Positions 10,212 through 21,086 of a stretch of DNA of 64,000 nucleotides are shown piece after piece; position 1 is the stretch's first letter, and each line of letters opens with the position of its first letter. Origin of the DNA: Leucothrix mucor DSM 2157. GTDB lineage: Bacteria; Pseudomonadota; Gammaproteobacteria; Thiotrichales; Thiotrichaceae. The notes beneath the pieces are model-generated. The model ran no database searches. It saw nothing but the letters and a program-made list of their open reading frames with translations, and was not told the DNA's origin. The translations under genes and the position numbers were made by a program. Location: assembly GCF_000419525.1 (NCBI RefSeq), contig NZ_ATTE01000001.1, positions 2,526,655 through 2,590,654 on the forward strand, read 5' to 3'.

Positions 10212-10981
10212 CAGCGAATAATGCCGCGTTCGCTGCGACGGCAGAAATCTAGCAATAGCTGCACATCATCATGCCCGGAGTACGCACCTTCCATTTCCTG
10301 CAAGGCTTGCTGAAATGGCATATCTAAACGATACAGATAGCGATAGCACTGCTTAATGCGTGCCTGACTTTCAGAATCAAAGCCATTACGCTTCAGGCCT
10401 TCTTTGTTGATTCCACGCGGGACTGCCGGCGTGCCATGCGACATAATATACGGCGGCAAATCTTTAGTCAGTGCCGTGCCCATTCCGGTAAAGGAATACG
10501 CACCCACATGACAGAACTGATGAACCAGCGTGAAGCCACCTAAAATCGCATAGTCGTGAATATGCACATGACCTGCTAAGGTCGCATTATTGGCAAAAAT
10601 CGTACCATTACCCACAATACAATCATGCGCAATATGCACATAAGCCATGATCCAGTTGTCATCACCAATTACCGTCTTGCCAATATCTTGGGCAGTACCA
10701 CGATTGATGGTGCAACTCTCACGAATCACATTGCGATCCCCAATAATCAGCTCGGTTGGCTCGCCCGCATACTTTTTATCCTGCGGTGCTTCACCCACTG
10801 AGGAAAATTGGAAAATCTCGTTATCTTTACCAATTCGGGTCGGCCCCTGAATCACCACGTGCGGGCCAATCCAACTACCCTCACCGATAATGACATCCGG
10901 ACCGATTACCGAATAAGCGCCCACACTGACATTATTTGCCAGCTGCGCGCTCGGATCAATGACTGCCGTTGGATGGATCAA
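10211..10981 (-). CDS. lpxA: UDP-N-acetylglucosamine acyltransferase
   Basis: LpxA catalyses the first step of lipid A synthesis, O-acylation of UDP-GlcNAc. The protein is a left-handed beta-helix of hexapeptide repeats. The catalytic His is in the [15 protein letters not shown] segment, and a helical C-terminal domain follows. I place the start at a TTG at 10981. It gives a protein beginning (M)[11 protein letters not shown] of 256 residues, close to the family length; it overlaps the fabZ stop as TTGA; and it has a GGAGG 4 nt upstream inside fabZ. A frame-open start at 11005 would add eight residues unlike the family. Confidence 0.93.
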   Translation of the reverse strand: MIHPTAVIDPSAQLANNVSVGAYSVIGPDVIIGEGSWIGPHVVIQGPTRIGKDNEIFQFSSVGEAPQDKKYAGEPTELIIGDRNVIRESCTINRGTAQDIGKTVIGDDNWIMAYVHIAHDCIVGNGTIFANNATLAGHVHIHDYAILGGFTLVHQFCHVGAYSFTGMGTALTKDLPPYIMSHGTPAVPRGINKEGLKRNGFDSESQARIKQCYRYLYRLDMPFQQALQEMEGAYSGHDDVQLLLDFCRRSERGIIR

Positions 10982-11427
10982 GCGCCCTCCTTCACCACAG
11001 CACACATAAGTTCTGCAGAGGTAACTGTTTTGCCGTCTACTTTCGCTTCAGTCTTAAAGAACCAGATCGTACCTTTACGTTTAACCAGCTCGGCGTGTAG
11101 CTCAACCTGATCTCCCGGTACTACCTGCTTGCGGAAACGAACGTTATTGACGCCAACCAGAATGTATAAAGTATCTTCCTGAGGCTCAGTTCCCATGGTC
11201 AGGAAGCCTAGCAGCCCAGTCGCCTGCGCCATCGCTTCAATCAACAACACGCCCGGCATGATTGGCTGATCAGGAAAGTGGCCGTTAAAAAATGGCTCAT
11301 TGATTGAGACATTTTTAATCGCTTTCAGGTATTTGCCTTCTTCATAGTCCAATACGCGATCGACTAATAAAAACGGATAACGGTGGGCAAGGAATTTTCT
11401 GATTTCCACTACGTCCATTACTTTCAT
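10978..11427 (-). CDS. fabZ: 3-hydroxyacyl-ACP dehydratase FabZ
   Basis: This 149-residue hot-dog-fold enzyme dehydrates 3-hydroxyacyl-ACP in fatty acid elongation. It competes with LpxA and LpxD for 3-hydroxyacyl chains, which explains its place between them. The active site is in [20 protein letters not shown] near residues 48-67, where the His and the Glu of IEAMAQ are catalytic. Its ATG overlaps the lpxD stop by 4 nt, and its own stop overlaps the lpxA TTG start by 4 nt. Confidence 0.97.
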   Translation of the reverse strand: MKVMDVVEIRKFLAHRYPFLLVDRVLDYEEGKYLKAIKNVSINEPFFNGHFPDQPIMPGVLLIEAMAQATGLLGFLTMGTEPQEDTLYILVGVNNVRFRKQVVPGDQVELHAELVKRKGTIWFFKTEAKVDGKTVTSAELMCAVVKEGA

Positions 11428-12476
11428 TCACTACTTCCTGATTTGTTTTGGTTAAGTTCTGCGAGTTGCTTTTGCAAGTCACGAATGGTTTTTGCCATGT
11501 CATCCAATTGCGAGAAGCGCACTGCATTTCGGCGCCAGCGTTTGGATTCTGAAACGGGTACGCCTGAAGAGTATACACCAGACTGCTTTATTGAGCTCGC
11601 CACCATGCCCATACCGGTCACAATCACATCATCCGCAATGGTGATATGACCAGCCATACAAACAGCGCCACCGATCTGGCAACGCTTACCAACGGTAGTA
11701 CTGCCCGCAATCGCGGTTGCGCCAGCCATCGCCGTATAATCACCGATCACACAGTTATGGCCAATCTGAATTTGGTTATCGAGGATTACGCCATTACCGA
11801 TAATGGTATCGCTTAGCGCGCCACGGTCGATCGTGGTATTAGCCCCGATCTCCACATTGTCGCCAATTTGCACCGAGCCGACCTGTGGAATTTTATGCCA
11901 AACATGTTGATTTGGCGCATAACCGAAGCCATCACTACCGATAATAGTACCCGAATGAATACGAGAGGCTTTGCCGATGCGTACGCCATGATACAAAGTG
12001 ACATTAGCCATTAATTGGACGTCAGCGGCTAACTGACAACCTGCACCAACCACGCAGCCTGGGCCAATCACAACATTATCGCCCAAGCTCGCGCCAGACT
12101 CGACAACGGCATTGGGACCAATACTAACATTTTTACCCAATGCCACATCCTCAGCTACTACTGCACTGGGGTGAATGCCCAACGGGGCTTGAGCTTCAGG
12201 GTATAAATGCTGCATTACTTTTGCATAAGCAAAATAAGGATTGTCATGTTTTAGCAATGCGCCCTTAAAAGCGCTCACATTCATTTTTGGCGAAACAATG
12301 AGTGCCTCAGCCTTGCACTCTGCAATGCCGGATAAGTATTTTGGGTTGCTGATAAAGCTTAATTCACCCGCTTGAGCCTTATCGACCGGAGCAACGGCCT
12401 GTATCAGTAAATCGGGATTGCCTTCAAGGCTGGCGCCGGTTATTTCAGCCAGCTCTGCCAAACGTATTACTGCCAT
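11424..12476 (-). CDS. lpxD: UDP-3-O-acylglucosamine N-acyltransferase
   Basis: This 350-residue enzyme adds the N-linked 3-hydroxyacyl chain in the third step of lipid A synthesis. It has an N-terminal uridine-binding domain (to about residue 100), a long run of hexapeptide repeats (I/L/V-G-x-x-x-x), the catalytic-region segment [16 protein letters not shown] near 235-250, and a C-terminal helix. It lies 2 nt after the Skp-like gene and overlaps fabZ by 4 nt, the usual skp-lpxD-fabZ-lpxA-lpxB order. Confidence 0.97.
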   Translation of the reverse strand: MAVIRLAELAEITGASLEGNPDLLIQAVAPVDKAQAGELSFISNPKYLSGIAECKAEALIVSPKMNVSAFKGALLKHDNPYFAYAKVMQHLYPEAQAPLGIHPSAVVAEDVALGKNVSIGPNAVVESGASLGDNVVIGPGCVVGAGCQLAADVQLMANVTLYHGVRIGKASRIHSGTIIGSDGFGYAPNQHVWHKIPQVGSVQIGDNVEIGANTTIDRGALSDTIIGNGVILDNQIQIGHNCVIGDYTAMAGATAIAGSTTVGKRCQIGGAVCMAGHITIADDVIVTGMGMVASSIKQSGVYSSGVPVSESKRWRRNAVRFSQLDDMAKTIRDLQKQLAELNQNKSGSSE

Positions 12477-12478
12477 AT

Positions 12479-13075
12479 TTATTGCTCCGTTGATTTTTTA
12501 TTGTTTTGCGTACCAGACTGTTTTTGGTCAAATTGGCGCTGCAAATAATTTAATACATCTGGCGTAATATTAACCCGAGCGCTCGCAGCAACGTATTCCT
12601 CAATCACGACATCAATCTCGCGCTCTTCGCGGACGTCTTCGATTGCCTTAAATACACTTTGTTGGACCGAATCCAAAGCAGCATCTCGCGCGAAACGTAA
12701 TTCTTCACGAAAATCCTCTAAAGCACGCGTCCGGTCACGCTTGCGAGTACGCACTTCCCGCTCATTTTGCTGGCGCTGCTCAGGCGTCCAGGTGACTAGA
12801 TTACGTTCACGCTCAGCTTCCAGCTGGCCAATCAACTCAAGCTCTTTACTGAGGGCCAACTCACGAGGTGAAAAGCGTGCTTTGAGCTCAAGCCCTGCGG
12901 ACTCAGCCTCTGGCGCATTTTTCATCAAGTATGCCACATCAACCACGGCAATTGTTACATGCGTGGTTTCAGCCAAAGCAGGCAAACTTAGAAAACTAAG
13001 CAGTACTAATAACAAAGGGAGTGAGCGCTGTTTAATCCGCACAATGTTAGATTTAATATTATTCGTCATCATCAT
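12479..13075 (-). CDS. skp: Skp/OmpH-family periplasmic chaperone
   Basis: This 198-residue protein has a signal peptide (hydrophobic core near residues 19-34, cleavage near ALA-E). A Skp-type body follows: a short beta-strand start (VTIAVVDVAYLM) and a long charged coiled coil rich in Arg and Glu (about residues 65-150). Skp trimers hold unfolded outer-membrane proteins for BamA, which is encoded just upstream. Three ATGs in a row (13075, 13072, 13069) make the exact start uncertain. The Gln/Asn/Lys-rich tail is longer than in E. coli Skp. The family call rests on fold-like pattern and position between bamA and lpxD. Confidence 0.88.
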   Translation of the reverse strand: MMMTNNIKSNIVRIKQRSLPLLLVLLSFLSLPALAETTHVTIAVVDVAYLMKNAPEAESAGLELKARFSPRELALSKELELIGQLEAERERNLVTWTPEQRQQNEREVRTRKRDRTRALEDFREELRFARDAALDSVQQSVFKAIEDVREEREIDVVIEEYVAASARVNITPDVLNYLQRQFDQKQSGTQNNKKSTEQ

Positions 13076-13162
13076 AGTTTACTCGCCGCTACTTTTTGAC
13101 ACAATTATAGATTACTGCAATTAATTTACCGTCATTTTAAAAACAGCTGGTTCTTAAACGCA

Positions 13163-13190
13163 AAGACCCCGCCATAATAGCGGGGTCCTA
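13163..13190 (-). terminator. Rho-independent terminator after bamA
   Basis: An 8-bp perfect stem GACCCCGC/GCGGGGTC (13165-13172 with 13180-13187) has a 7-nt loop and on the minus strand is followed by TTT. It lies 27 nt past the bamA stop and before the skp-like gene. It may trim transcript levels between bamA and the lipid A genes. Confidence 0.65.
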
Positions 13191-13213
13191 GTGTTGTAGC
13201 TATGAGCTAAAGC

Positions 13214-15493
13214 TTAGAAGTTAGCACCCACAGAGAATTGTAACTCCTGAGTTTTATCATCGTCTTTAGCATTCAATGGCTTAGCATAACTTAAGCTCAG
13301 TGGTCCCAATGGAGATACCCACGTCAAGCCAACACCTGCGGAATAACGAATATCGCCGGTATCGATCTCATCGTTAAATACGTTACCCGCATCAACGAAG
13401 ACACTACCTTTCAGACCATCGACATCCGTTAAGAACGGTACTGGGAAGCGTACTTCAGCCGAGGCGTTAACCGAGACATTACCACCAATGGCTTCCGGAT
13501 CATCCAGATCACCATCGGTTGGACCTAAAGAGTTGTACTCAAAACCACGAACTGTGCGGATACCTCCTGAGTAGAAGTTTTCAAAGAACGGCAACTCATC
13601 AGTATCACCAAAACCATCACCGTAAGCCAAGCCACCTTTCAGCACACCGGTAAAGTTCTCAGAGATCGGGAAGTAAGCCGAACCGCTGTACTTAATCTTG
13701 TAGTACTCCAAGTCACTGGATGGCAAACCAACTTCTAGCACCAAACTTTGGATCTGACCTGAAGTTGGGAAGATGGTACGGTCACGCGTGTCATGCACAT
13801 AGCTGGCAGTACCCAGAATTTCGGTGTACTCATCGCCATTTTCTTCAATATACTCTTCAATATAGGTCGGACTTGAAGAGGTCGTGCTAATTTTGCGTTG
13901 CTCTGCACCAATACTAAAGCGCAAAGAGTCATCTTCGTCGATTGGGAACGTGTAGTTAATACTCGCACCATATCGATCACTCTCATAATCTGAGGTGTCA
14001 TCGTCCGAGGTATCTGTCTTGTCGTAGTAAACCTTAAAGCCGCGACCAACCCCATCAATCGTGTGATATGGGTTGTTATAACTCAGGTTGAAACTCTGCT
14101 CAGACTCACTGTTTGAACCGGCTACTGATAAGCTTTTACCCGTACCCATAAAGTTGTTTTGCGTCAAGCCGACATTAAACAGGATTCCGGCAGTCTGTGA
14201 GTAACCCACACCGGCGGTAAACTGATTAGATGAACGCTCTTTAACCGTGATATCCAAATCAACCTGATCGTTAGTACCGACCACAGGTGAAGTATCAATC
14301 TTAACGGACTCAACAAACGCCAGGCGCTGGATACGGCGACGTGACTGCTCGACGGACTCTTTTGAGTAGAATGAGCTTTCCAGCTGACGCATTTCACGAC
14401 GGAAAACTTCATCCTTGGTGCGGTAGTTACCACGCACATTAATACGGCGAACATAAGTACGCTGACCTTGCTTCAGGTCGAAGGCAATATCTACACGCTT
14501 ATTAATTTCATCAATCTTTGGTAACACATCGACCTTAGCAAAGGCGTAACCGTACTTGCCCATTTCACTGGCAAAGTTCTTCTGCGTCTCGCGAAGTAGA
14601 GCCTGAGAGTAAACCTGACCTGTTTTCAGCTTAACCAGCTTTTGAATACCTGCTGACTGAGTACCGGTGACATCAACTTTACCGACTCGGTATTGATCAC
14701 CTTCTTTAACCGCGATGTTAACGTTAACCGTACGCTTATCATCCGACAGTGTGACTTGGCTGGACAGTATCTCAAAACGTAAGAAACCACGGTCACGGTA
14801 GAATGACGTCAAGTTATCCAGATCGCCAACCAACTTGCCTTTAGAGTACTCATCACGACTACTTAAGAAAGCCAATCGACTTTTCGGGCCTGATTCCAGC
14901 AGCTTCAACAAAGTTACTTCAGGAAATGCCTTATTACCGGTAATCTTGACGTTTCTAATCTTAGCCGTGCTGCCTTCTTGCACAGTCACTTTCACCGCTG
15001 CACGGCCATCACTGGCAGGTGTAATGGTTGAAGAGACTTTTGCAGAATAGTTGCCACGAGACACCAACTGCTGCTGTAGCTCTTTCTCAAACTGAGATAA
15101 AGCCGCTTTGTCTAATGGACGACCTGGTGCAATTCCACCGCCGCGCATAGCATCTAACAACACCTTGTTGGTTAGTGACTTGTTACCTTCAAAGGTAATT
15201 GCACTAATCGCTTGGCGCTCTGAAACTTTGACTACCAGTACGTTACCACGACGACTCAGACTGATGTCATCAAATAAACCGGTACGATACAGTGAATTAA
15301 CCACATCAGCCGTCATCCGATCGTCAAAGGTTTGACCTACCCGAACTGGCACATTACTCAGTACTGTACCTGCGTTGATACGCTTTAAGCCGCTAACCTG
15401 GATATCTTGCAGCAAAAAACTGTCGGCCCACACTCCCTGGCTCAGTGCAAACAGGCAACTGGCAAATGAAAGCTGTAGTGTTTGTTTTTTCAT
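13214..15493 (-). CDS. bamA: Outer-membrane protein assembly factor BamA
   Basis: BamA (759 aa) is the core of the BAM complex that inserts beta-barrel proteins into the outer membrane. A signal peptide ends near VWA-D (residue 23). Five POTRA domains follow (about residues 25-420), and then a 16-strand beta-barrel. The barrel carries the GIRTVRGFEYNSLGP segment, with the conserved V/I-R-G-F/Y motif of loop 6, near residue 645. The C-terminal strand ends in Phe (QFSVGANF), as expected for outer-membrane proteins. It lies 2 nt downstream of rseP. Confidence 0.97.
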   Translation of the reverse strand: MKKQTLQLSFASCLFALSQGVWADSFLLQDIQVSGLKRINAGTVLSNVPVRVGQTFDDRMTADVVNSLYRTGLFDDISLSRRGNVLVVKVSERQAISAITFEGNKSLTNKVLLDAMRGGGIAPGRPLDKAALSQFEKELQQQLVSRGNYSAKVSSTITPASDGRAAVKVTVQEGSTAKIRNVKITGNKAFPEVTLLKLLESGPKSRLAFLSSRDEYSKGKLVGDLDNLTSFYRDRGFLRFEILSSQVTLSDDKRTVNVNIAVKEGDQYRVGKVDVTGTQSAGIQKLVKLKTGQVYSQALLRETQKNFASEMGKYGYAFAKVDVLPKIDEINKRVDIAFDLKQGQRTYVRRINVRGNYRTKDEVFRREMRQLESSFYSKESVEQSRRRIQRLAFVESVKIDTSPVVGTNDQVDLDITVKERSSNQFTAGVGYSQTAGILFNVGLTQNNFMGTGKSLSVAGSNSESEQSFNLSYNNPYHTIDGVGRGFKVYYDKTDTSDDDTSDYESDRYGASINYTFPIDEDDSLRFSIGAEQRKISTTSSSPTYIEEYIEENGDEYTEILGTASYVHDTRDRTIFPTSGQIQSLVLEVGLPSSDLEYYKIKYSGSAYFPISENFTGVLKGGLAYGDGFGDTDELPFFENFYSGGIRTVRGFEYNSLGPTDGDLDDPEAIGGNVSVNASAEVRFPVPFLTDVDGLKGSVFVDAGNVFNDEIDTGDIRYSAGVGLTWVSPLGPLSLSYAKPLNAKDDDKTQELQFSVGANF

Positions 15494-15495
15494 AA

Positions 15496-16869
15496 TTAAC
15501 TCACTAATCGTGTTATGTCGTTATAGATTGCCAGCACCATGAGCACACCGACCATGGCCATGCCAATACGCATCCCAATTTCTTCTACCTTCTCAGAAAC
15601 CGGGCTACCTTTGACGATTTCAATCAGATAATACAATAAATGACCACCATCCAGCATTGGCACTGGCAAGAGGTTTAACACCCCAAGACTCAGGCTAACG
15701 ATCGCCAGAAAGCTCATAAAGACAGAGAAGCCAATCAACGCACTTTTACCCGCGTAATTCGCGATAGTAATCGGGCCACTGATATTTTTGATAGAGGCTT
15801 CACCGGTAATCAAACGCCCCATCACCCGCAGAGTCATCACCGATAAATCCCAAGTCTCAACCGCGCCTTTGTACAAGGCATCACCCACTGAAGAGTGGCT
15901 GGTAAAGAGCAAACGCTCCCGAATGCCCTCTTCCATTAAGCGAGCCATGCGAATACCCAGCAAGCCAACGGTTTGTCCTTCTACAACAGAAGGCTTTGGT
16001 GTAACGGTAAGGTCTGACTCAACGCCATCACGGGAAATTCGTAACTGAACCGGCTGATCAGCGTGATTATTAATGTAAGTGGAGAATTCAAGCGTCGATG
16101 TAATGGTTTGCCCATCCATTGCCAGAACCTTATCTTCTGGTAGCAAGCCAGCCGCTTCAGCAGCTGAGCCTGGCATCGCTTCCATAACAACCGGAATACT
16201 TTTCGGACGCTCAACCTGCAGACCTGTTTTCGCAAGATGATCACCTTCATCTTCTAGCAAAGCAATGCCTTCAAGATTTAGGTTACGAGTACGGGCAGCA
16301 CCATTCGCGGTTTCAACTTCTATCGTCAGCTGTTGGGTCGCGAGGTATTCATTCAGCAGCGTTAAACGCAGTTGATTAAGCGACTGTACTTCGGTGTCAT
16401 TAATCTTAGTAACACGGTCCCCAGCTTCAAAACCACTGATGGCCGCTGGCGTATTAGGCAATGGCGCATCCAAGTAAGGACGGACAGAGTCAACACCGAT
16501 CATGTAGGTGCTGGCAAAGGCCAGAATCGCAAAAATGAAGTTAAACATGGGGCCGGCCAGTACGACCAGAAAGCGCTTCCAAACCGGTTGCACATTAAAT
16601 GCCCGATGGCGCTCAGCAGGATCAACATCCCCCTCACGCTCATCCAACATTTTGACATAGCCACCGAGGGGAATCAGCGATAGAGAATATTCAACCTTAT
16701 CGTCGTCTTTGCCCCTAACGGTCCAGATCTGTTTACCAAAGCCGATGGAGAAGCGAAGGACTTTAATGCCGAGTTTACGAGCCACCCAATAATGTCCAAA
16801 TTCATGAACAGCGACCAATAGGCCAATGGTGACTAAAAACGCAGCGATAGTTATCAAGGAATTCATCAT
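15496..16869 (-). CDS. rseP: Site-2 intramembrane zinc protease RseP
   Basis: This 457-residue inner-membrane metalloprotease cleaves the anti-sigma factor RseA in the envelope stress response. The zinc motif HEFGH is at residues 22-26 in the first membrane helix. Two PDZ domains occupy about residues 110-310, and the second metal motif LDGGH is at 406-410. The ATG at 16869 overlaps the dxr stop by 4 nt, with a second ATG directly after it. Position between dxr and bamA is the classical one. Confidence 0.96.
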   Translation of the reverse strand: MMNSLITIAAFLVTIGLLVAVHEFGHYWVARKLGIKVLRFSIGFGKQIWTVRGKDDDKVEYSLSLIPLGGYVKMLDEREGDVDPAERHRAFNVQPVWKRFLVVLAGPMFNFIFAILAFASTYMIGVDSVRPYLDAPLPNTPAAISGFEAGDRVTKINDTEVQSLNQLRLTLLNEYLATQQLTIEVETANGAARTRNLNLEGIALLEDEGDHLAKTGLQVERPKSIPVVMEAMPGSAAEAAGLLPEDKVLAMDGQTITSTLEFSTYINNHADQPVQLRISRDGVESDLTVTPKPSVVEGQTVGLLGIRMARLMEEGIRERLLFTSHSSVGDALYKGAVETWDLSVMTLRVMGRLITGEASIKNISGPITIANYAGKSALIGFSVFMSFLAIVSLSLGVLNLLPVPMLDGGHLLYYLIEIVKGSPVSEKVEEIGMRIGMAMVGVLMVLAIYNDITRLVS

Positions 16870-18077
16870 AGAACGGTAGTCTGCTTCTTATTGTTTTTTA
16901 TCCATAAGCGTGCCTGTTCACGGCTGTCTGCATCCTGAATAAGGATATCCTCTAAGACAAGTGGCGTGCCGCTGGATGCTTGCTCAAGCGCATTTTCAAT
17001 AAGCTGCGGAATCTCTGTAAAGTTAATACGGTGATTAAGAAAATTCTCAACCGCGATTTCATTAGCGGCATTCAATGCAATACTCGCATAGCCACCCATT
17101 TGGTGAGCATCGTATGCAAATTTAAGGCATGGAAACCGATTGAAATCCGGCGCTTCAAAATCCAAGCGCGCCAGTTGGAAAAAATCCAACTCATCCACGC
17201 CGGCATCTATTCGCTGTGGCCAAGCCAATGCATAAGCAATCGGCGTGCGCATATCCGGATTACCCAATTGTGCAATCACGGAGCCATCGATGTAAGAAAC
17301 CATGGAATGAATGGTACTTTGCGGGTGAATAACAACCTGAATCTGCGAGCTAGGCACATCAAATAGCCAACAAGCTTCAATCACCTCCAAGCCTTTATTC
17401 ATCATGGTGGCGGAATCCACCGAAATTTTTTGTCCCATCGACCAATTAGGATGAGCGACAGCTTGTGCAGGCGTTACCTCATGCAAGGTATCAATGTCGC
17501 GAGTGCGGAATGGACCACCAGAACCGGTCAGTAAAATTCGTTTTACACCCGCTTTGCCTTGGACTGGCATACTTTGAAAGATCGCATTATGTTCACTATC
17601 AATAGGTAACAGCTCTGCGCCATTATCCCGTACCGCGTCCATAAACAGCTTGCCAGACATGACCAAGGCTTCTTTATTGGCCAGCATTACCCGCTTACCG
17701 GCTTTCGCAGCAGCGAGTGAAGGTAGTAGCCCTGCAGCGCCAACAATGGCTGCCATTACATAATCAGTTTCCGGTAGTGCGGCAACCTGCTCTAGTGCAG
17801 CAGCCCCACTGAGCACCTCGGTTGAACTACCTGCAGCATTGAGCTTTTCAGCTAGAGCTTCCGCACTAGCCTCATCGACCATGACAGCATATTTGGGATG
17901 AAAAGCCTGACATTGCTGAAATAGCACATCGGTTTGCGTATTGGCGGTCAGTGCAATGACTTGATAGTCATTTGGATGACGTGCCAATACATCCAAAGTA
18001 CTCAGGCCAATTGAGCCTGTCGCACCGAGAACAGTGATTCCTTTCTTCGGCGTCTGCCCCGCCTGCTCTACTGCCAT
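16866..18077 (-). CDS. dxr: 1-deoxy-D-xylulose 5-phosphate reductoisomerase
   Basis: Dxr (403 aa) makes 2-C-methyl-D-erythritol 4-phosphate, the committed step of the non-mevalonate isoprenoid pathway. An NADPH-binding [14 protein letters not shown] motif is at residues 18-31. The metal and substrate site is in [11 protein letters not shown] near residues 158-168, and [10 protein letters not shown] lies near 225. It shares one base with the cdsA stop region and overlaps rseP by 4 nt. Next to uppS it joins the isoprenoid precursor and undecaprenyl steps in one operon. Confidence 0.97.
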   Translation of the reverse strand: MAVEQAGQTPKKGITVLGATGSIGLSTLDVLARHPNDYQVIALTANTQTDVLFQQCQAFHPKYAVMVDEASAEALAEKLNAAGSSTEVLSGAAALEQVAALPETDYVMAAIVGAAGLLPSLAAAKAGKRVMLANKEALVMSGKLFMDAVRDNGAELLPIDSEHNAIFQSMPVQGKAGVKRILLTGSGGPFRTRDIDTLHEVTPAQAVAHPNWSMGQKISVDSATMMNKGLEVIEACWLFDVPSSQIQVVIHPQSTIHSMVSYIDGSVIAQLGNPDMRTPIAYALAWPQRIDAGVDELDFFQLARLDFEAPDFNRFPCLKFAYDAHQMGGYASIALNAANEIAVENFLNHRINFTEIPQLIENALEQASSGTPLVLEDILIQDADSREQARLWIKNNKKQTTVL

Positions 18078-18889
18078 TATATGCCACGCCCCACAAGGCT
18101 AACCGACAACCCCAAGACGAATACAGGCAGTGCAACGAGTAAGCCATCGATACGATCTAAAATACCACCGTGGCCCGGCAGGATAGTACCGCTATCTTTC
18201 TGGCCAGCTTCGCGCTTTAGCAAGCTTTCAAATAAATCGCCTGCAACCGATAAGGCCGCAACCAGCAAAGACAATAGCAAGAAGTAAACCCAAGCGATGC
18301 CAGTAAAACCAAAATAGGAAGCACCTAGTAAAGCCCACAATAACGCAGCGGCCAATCCACCTTTAGCACCTTCTCTGGTTTTGCCTGGGCTTAACTCAGG
18401 CGCTAGTTTGGTCACACCAACGGCCTTACCGACAAAGTAAGCCCCAGTGTCCATCGCTGCCACCAAGAAGATCAGGTACAACACGAGCATTGGGTCATGA
18501 GCTTGCAGACGCGCTAAAGCCAACCACGCTGGGACTAGTACCAGAAAGCCCGCTAAGCTCAGTAGCCACGGCCTGCTGGAGTAGAATGTGCTATCTTGAC
18601 GATAAATAGTTAACAACCCAAGGATAGTCACCCAAAAGACCACGCCAGTTGCAATCGCATACCAGCTCACGCCAGTTATATAAATGAGCGTGCCGACAAC
18701 AATCAGAAAGATAACCGCCCACGCTTGCTGCATTGCTTCAAGGCCGATTAATCGAGCCCATTCCCAGCCGCCAATCGCTAACACGACGACCAGCGAAGCA
18801 ATTGCAAAATACGGGGTCGGCAGCAGCGTGACGCCAGCCAATACTGCCAAAACCAAGAATATTGCAGTGATGACGCGTTGTTTAAGCAT
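18077..18889 (-). CDS. cdsA: Phosphatidate cytidylyltransferase
   Basis: CdsA (270 aa) makes CDP-diacylglycerol, precursor of all bacterial phospholipids. The protein is a multi-pass membrane protein with about seven to eight hydrophobic segments. The family signature is the C-terminal [18 protein letters not shown] followed by [12 protein letters not shown] (about residues 218-248). The start at 18889 overlaps the end of uppS by 8 nt. Confidence 0.96.
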   Translation of the reverse strand: MLKQRVITAIFLVLAVLAGVTLLPTPYFAIASLVVVLAIGGWEWARLIGLEAMQQAWAVIFLIVVGTLIYITGVSWYAIATGVVFWVTILGLLTIYRQDSTFYSSRPWLLSLAGFLVLVPAWLALARLQAHDPMLVLYLIFLVAAMDTGAYFVGKAVGVTKLAPELSPGKTREGAKGGLAAALLWALLGASYFGFTGIAWVYFLLLSLLVAALSVAGDLFESLLKREAGQKDSGTILPGHGGILDRIDGLLVALPVFVLGLSVSLVGRGI

Positions 18890-19607
18890 GGTTGGTTTCC
18901 TTGACCTGTTCGCCGGTCATGCCAAAACGTCGTTGCCGTGAGGCAAAATCATCAATAGCATCGAGCAGAGCCGACTCATCAAAATCGGGCCATAGGGTAT
19001 CGGTAAAGTATAATTCCGAGTAAGCCAGTTGCCACAATAAAAAATTGCTGATGCGACGCTCACCACCGGTTCGTATAAACAAATCGGGATCAGGCACATC
19101 AGCCGTACTTAATTTACCAGAGAGAGAGTCTTCGGTTAATGGAATGTCAGGCTGCTCATTCAATAACTGCTGAGCAGCCTGCACAATATCCCAACGTCCG
19201 CCATAGTTAGCGGCAATTTGCAGCAGTAAACCCTCACCATTGCTGGTCATAGCTTCAACATCTGCAATTTTGCGCTGCAACTTCTCTGAAAAAGCGGTGG
19301 TATCGCCGATAAACTTTAAACGAACACCGTGTTTCATCAAGCCTTTCGCTTCACGCTCAAGCGCCGTCGCCAGCAGACTCATCAAACCGCTGACCTCTTC
19401 CTCTGGTCGCTTCCAGTTTTCACTGCTAAAGGCAAACAAAGTCAGGCACTCGACGTTCAGACGCCCACAAGCTTTAACGACACTGCGCACAGCTTCTGCC
19501 CCGCGGTGGTGCCCAAAAAGCCGTGGCCTCTTACGTTGCTGCGCCCACCGGCCATTGCCGTCCATGACAATGGCAATATGGCGAGGGATAACCGTTGTAT
19601 TTGTCAT
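18882..19607 (-). CDS. uppS: Undecaprenyl diphosphate synthase
   Basis: This 241-residue cis-prenyltransferase makes the C55 lipid carrier for peptidoglycan and surface polysaccharides. The substrate site HIAIVMDGNGRWAQ spans residues 10-23, with catalytic Asp16. The C-terminal LFIRTGGERRISNFLLWQ and ELYFTDTLWPDF segments are the other family signatures. It lies 43 nt downstream of frr and overlaps cdsA by 8 nt. Confidence 0.97.
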   Translation of the reverse strand: MTNTTVIPRHIAIVMDGNGRWAQQRKRPRLFGHHRGAEAVRSVVKACGRLNVECLTLFAFSSENWKRPEEEVSGLMSLLATALEREAKGLMKHGVRLKFIGDTTAFSEKLQRKIADVEAMTSNGEGLLLQIAANYGGRWDIVQAAQQLLNEQPDIPLTEDSLSGKLSTADVPDPDLFIRTGGERRISNFLLWQLAYSELYFTDTLWPDFDESALLDAIDDFASRQRRFGMTGEQVKETNHA

Positions 19608-19650
19608 ATTTTATTATTCGTTATCGGCAATATTCCGGATCTCCGGAAGT

Positions 19651-20208
19651 TTAAATTTCCATCAGATCCTGTTCTTTCTTGGTCAGAACCTCATCAATCA
19701 CCTTAATATATTGATCAGTCAGCTTTTGAACACCATCTTGTGCGCGGCGCTCATCATCTTCAGAAATTTCTTTATCTTTCTGCATCGTTTTCAAGCTTGA
19801 GTTAGCATCGCGGCGGATGTTACGGATTGCCACGCGCGAGTTTTCAGCTTCGCCACGAACGACTTTAACCAAGTCCTTACGACGCTCTTCTGTCAACGCT
19901 GGCATTGGAACACGAATCACAGTACCCGCTGAGTTAGGGTTCAAACCCAAGTCAGACGTCATGATCGCTTTCTCAATCGCCTGTACCATGGTTCTTTCCC
20001 ATGGCGTAATGCTCAGTGTGCGAGAATCTTCGATACCAATGTTAGCAACCTGGCTCAATGGAACCATACTGCCATAATAATCCACACTAACGTGATCCAA
20101 CAATGAAGGATGTGCGCGACCCGTTCTTACTTTGGCCAGCTCATCTTTCAGGGCTTCAATGGATTTCTGCATTCTTGTTTCAGCATCTTGCTGAATATCG
20201 TCAATCAT
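19651..20208 (-). CDS. frr: Ribosome recycling factor
   Basis: RRF (185 aa) splits post-termination ribosomes together with EF-G. The family core is clear: [15 protein letters not shown] near residues 26-40, [14 protein letters not shown] near 69-82, and the C-terminal coiled helices rich in charged residues. The length equals that of E. coli RRF. Its start overlaps the pyrH stop by 4 nt, so the pair is probably coupled. Confidence 0.98.
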   Translation of the reverse strand: MIDDIQQDAETRMQKSIEALKDELAKVRTGRAHPSLLDHVSVDYYGSMVPLSQVANIGIEDSRTLSITPWERTMVQAIEKAIMTSDLGLNPNSAGTVIRVPMPALTEERRKDLVKVVRGEAENSRVAIRNIRRDANSSLKTMQKDKEISEDDERRAQDGVQKLTDQYIKVIDEVLTKKEQDLMEI

Positions 20209-20936
20209 AACTCTACCTCAACTAAAGTACCGACCGCCTCGCCTTTCATAATGGCTCGCAATGCGTCCGGCTCAAACATATTAAATACACGCAAAGGCAT
20301 ATTATTCTCGCGACATAATACCATTGCTGTAAGATCCATAACACCCAGCTGTTGTGCAATTGCCTGATCAAAAGTCAGTGTATCGTAACGCTTAGCATCC
20401 GGGAATTTCACCGGATCAGCGTCATAAACACCATCAACTTTAGTGGCTTTTAGCAACAAATCAGCCCCAATCTCAATCGCGCGCAAGCTCGCAGCACTAT
20501 CCGTCGTAAAACAAGGATTACCAGTTCCAGCTGCGAAAATAACCACTTCGCCCTGCTCCAGATAACGACGCGCCTGCTCTGCCGAATAAGCCTCACCGAG
20601 CTGATCAATCTTTAATGCCGTCATTACGCGGCAACTAACGCCTTGCTTGTGCAATGCATCCTGCATCGCCAAGGCATTCATCACCGTTGCCAGCATACCC
20701 ATCTGGTCGGCACTGACTTTATTCATGCCGCTTTTTACCAGGCCTTCACCACGGTAAATATTACCGCCGCCAATCACCAGCCCTACTTCAATACCCGCTT
20801 GCTGCTGTTCGACAACTTGGCTGGCGGTCTGTTTCAGAAACTCCGGATCAATTCCAAAGTCCATATCGCCCATCAACGCTTCGCCGCTAAGCTTTAGCAG
20901 GATGCGCTTTGGAGACTGTACTCTTACATCTGTCAT
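20205..20936 (-). CDS. pyrH: Uridylate kinase
   Basis: UMP kinase (amino-acid-kinase fold) phosphorylates UMP to UDP. I choose the ATG at 20936, which gives 243 residues beginning [20 protein letters not shown], close to the family length. An in-frame ATG at 20987 would add 17 residues not seen in the family. Motifs are KLSGEALMG near residue 13, GGGNIYRG near 56, and [19 protein letters not shown] near 134-152. It overlaps frr by 4 nt. A terminator-like hairpin separates it from tsf, so it probably has its own promoter. Confidence 0.96.
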   Translation of the reverse strand: MTDVRVQSPKRILLKLSGEALMGDMDFGIDPEFLKQTASQVVEQQQAGIEVGLVIGGGNIYRGEGLVKSGMNKVSADQMGMLATVMNALAMQDALHKQGVSCRVMTALKIDQLGEAYSAEQARRYLEQGEVVIFAAGTGNPCFTTDSAASLRAIEIGADLLLKATKVDGVYDADPVKFPDAKRYDTLTFDQAIAQQLGVMDLTAMVLCRENNMPLRVFNMFEPDALRAIMKGEAVGTLVEVEL

Positions 20937-21027
20937 TGCTATGAAAACCCGATTTTTGACTAAAATTGGAACGCTGCATGTGGCCATGCAGTAGCAGCCA
21001 TAAGCAACAAGTGCGCCTAGACTACAT

Positions 21028-21059
21028 AAAAAAAAGGGACGTTGCTACGTCCCTTTTTT
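21028..21059 (-). terminator. Rho-independent terminator after tsf
   Basis: A 7-bp GC-rich stem GGGACGT/ACGTCCC (21036-21042 with 21047-21053) and a 4-nt loop are flanked by an A-run and a T-run. The structure works in both directions. It lies 28 nt beyond the tsf stop and separates rpsB-tsf from pyrH-frr. Confidence 0.88.
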
Positions 21060-21086
21060 CAATTCAACAAGAAATGTCGAATCTAT

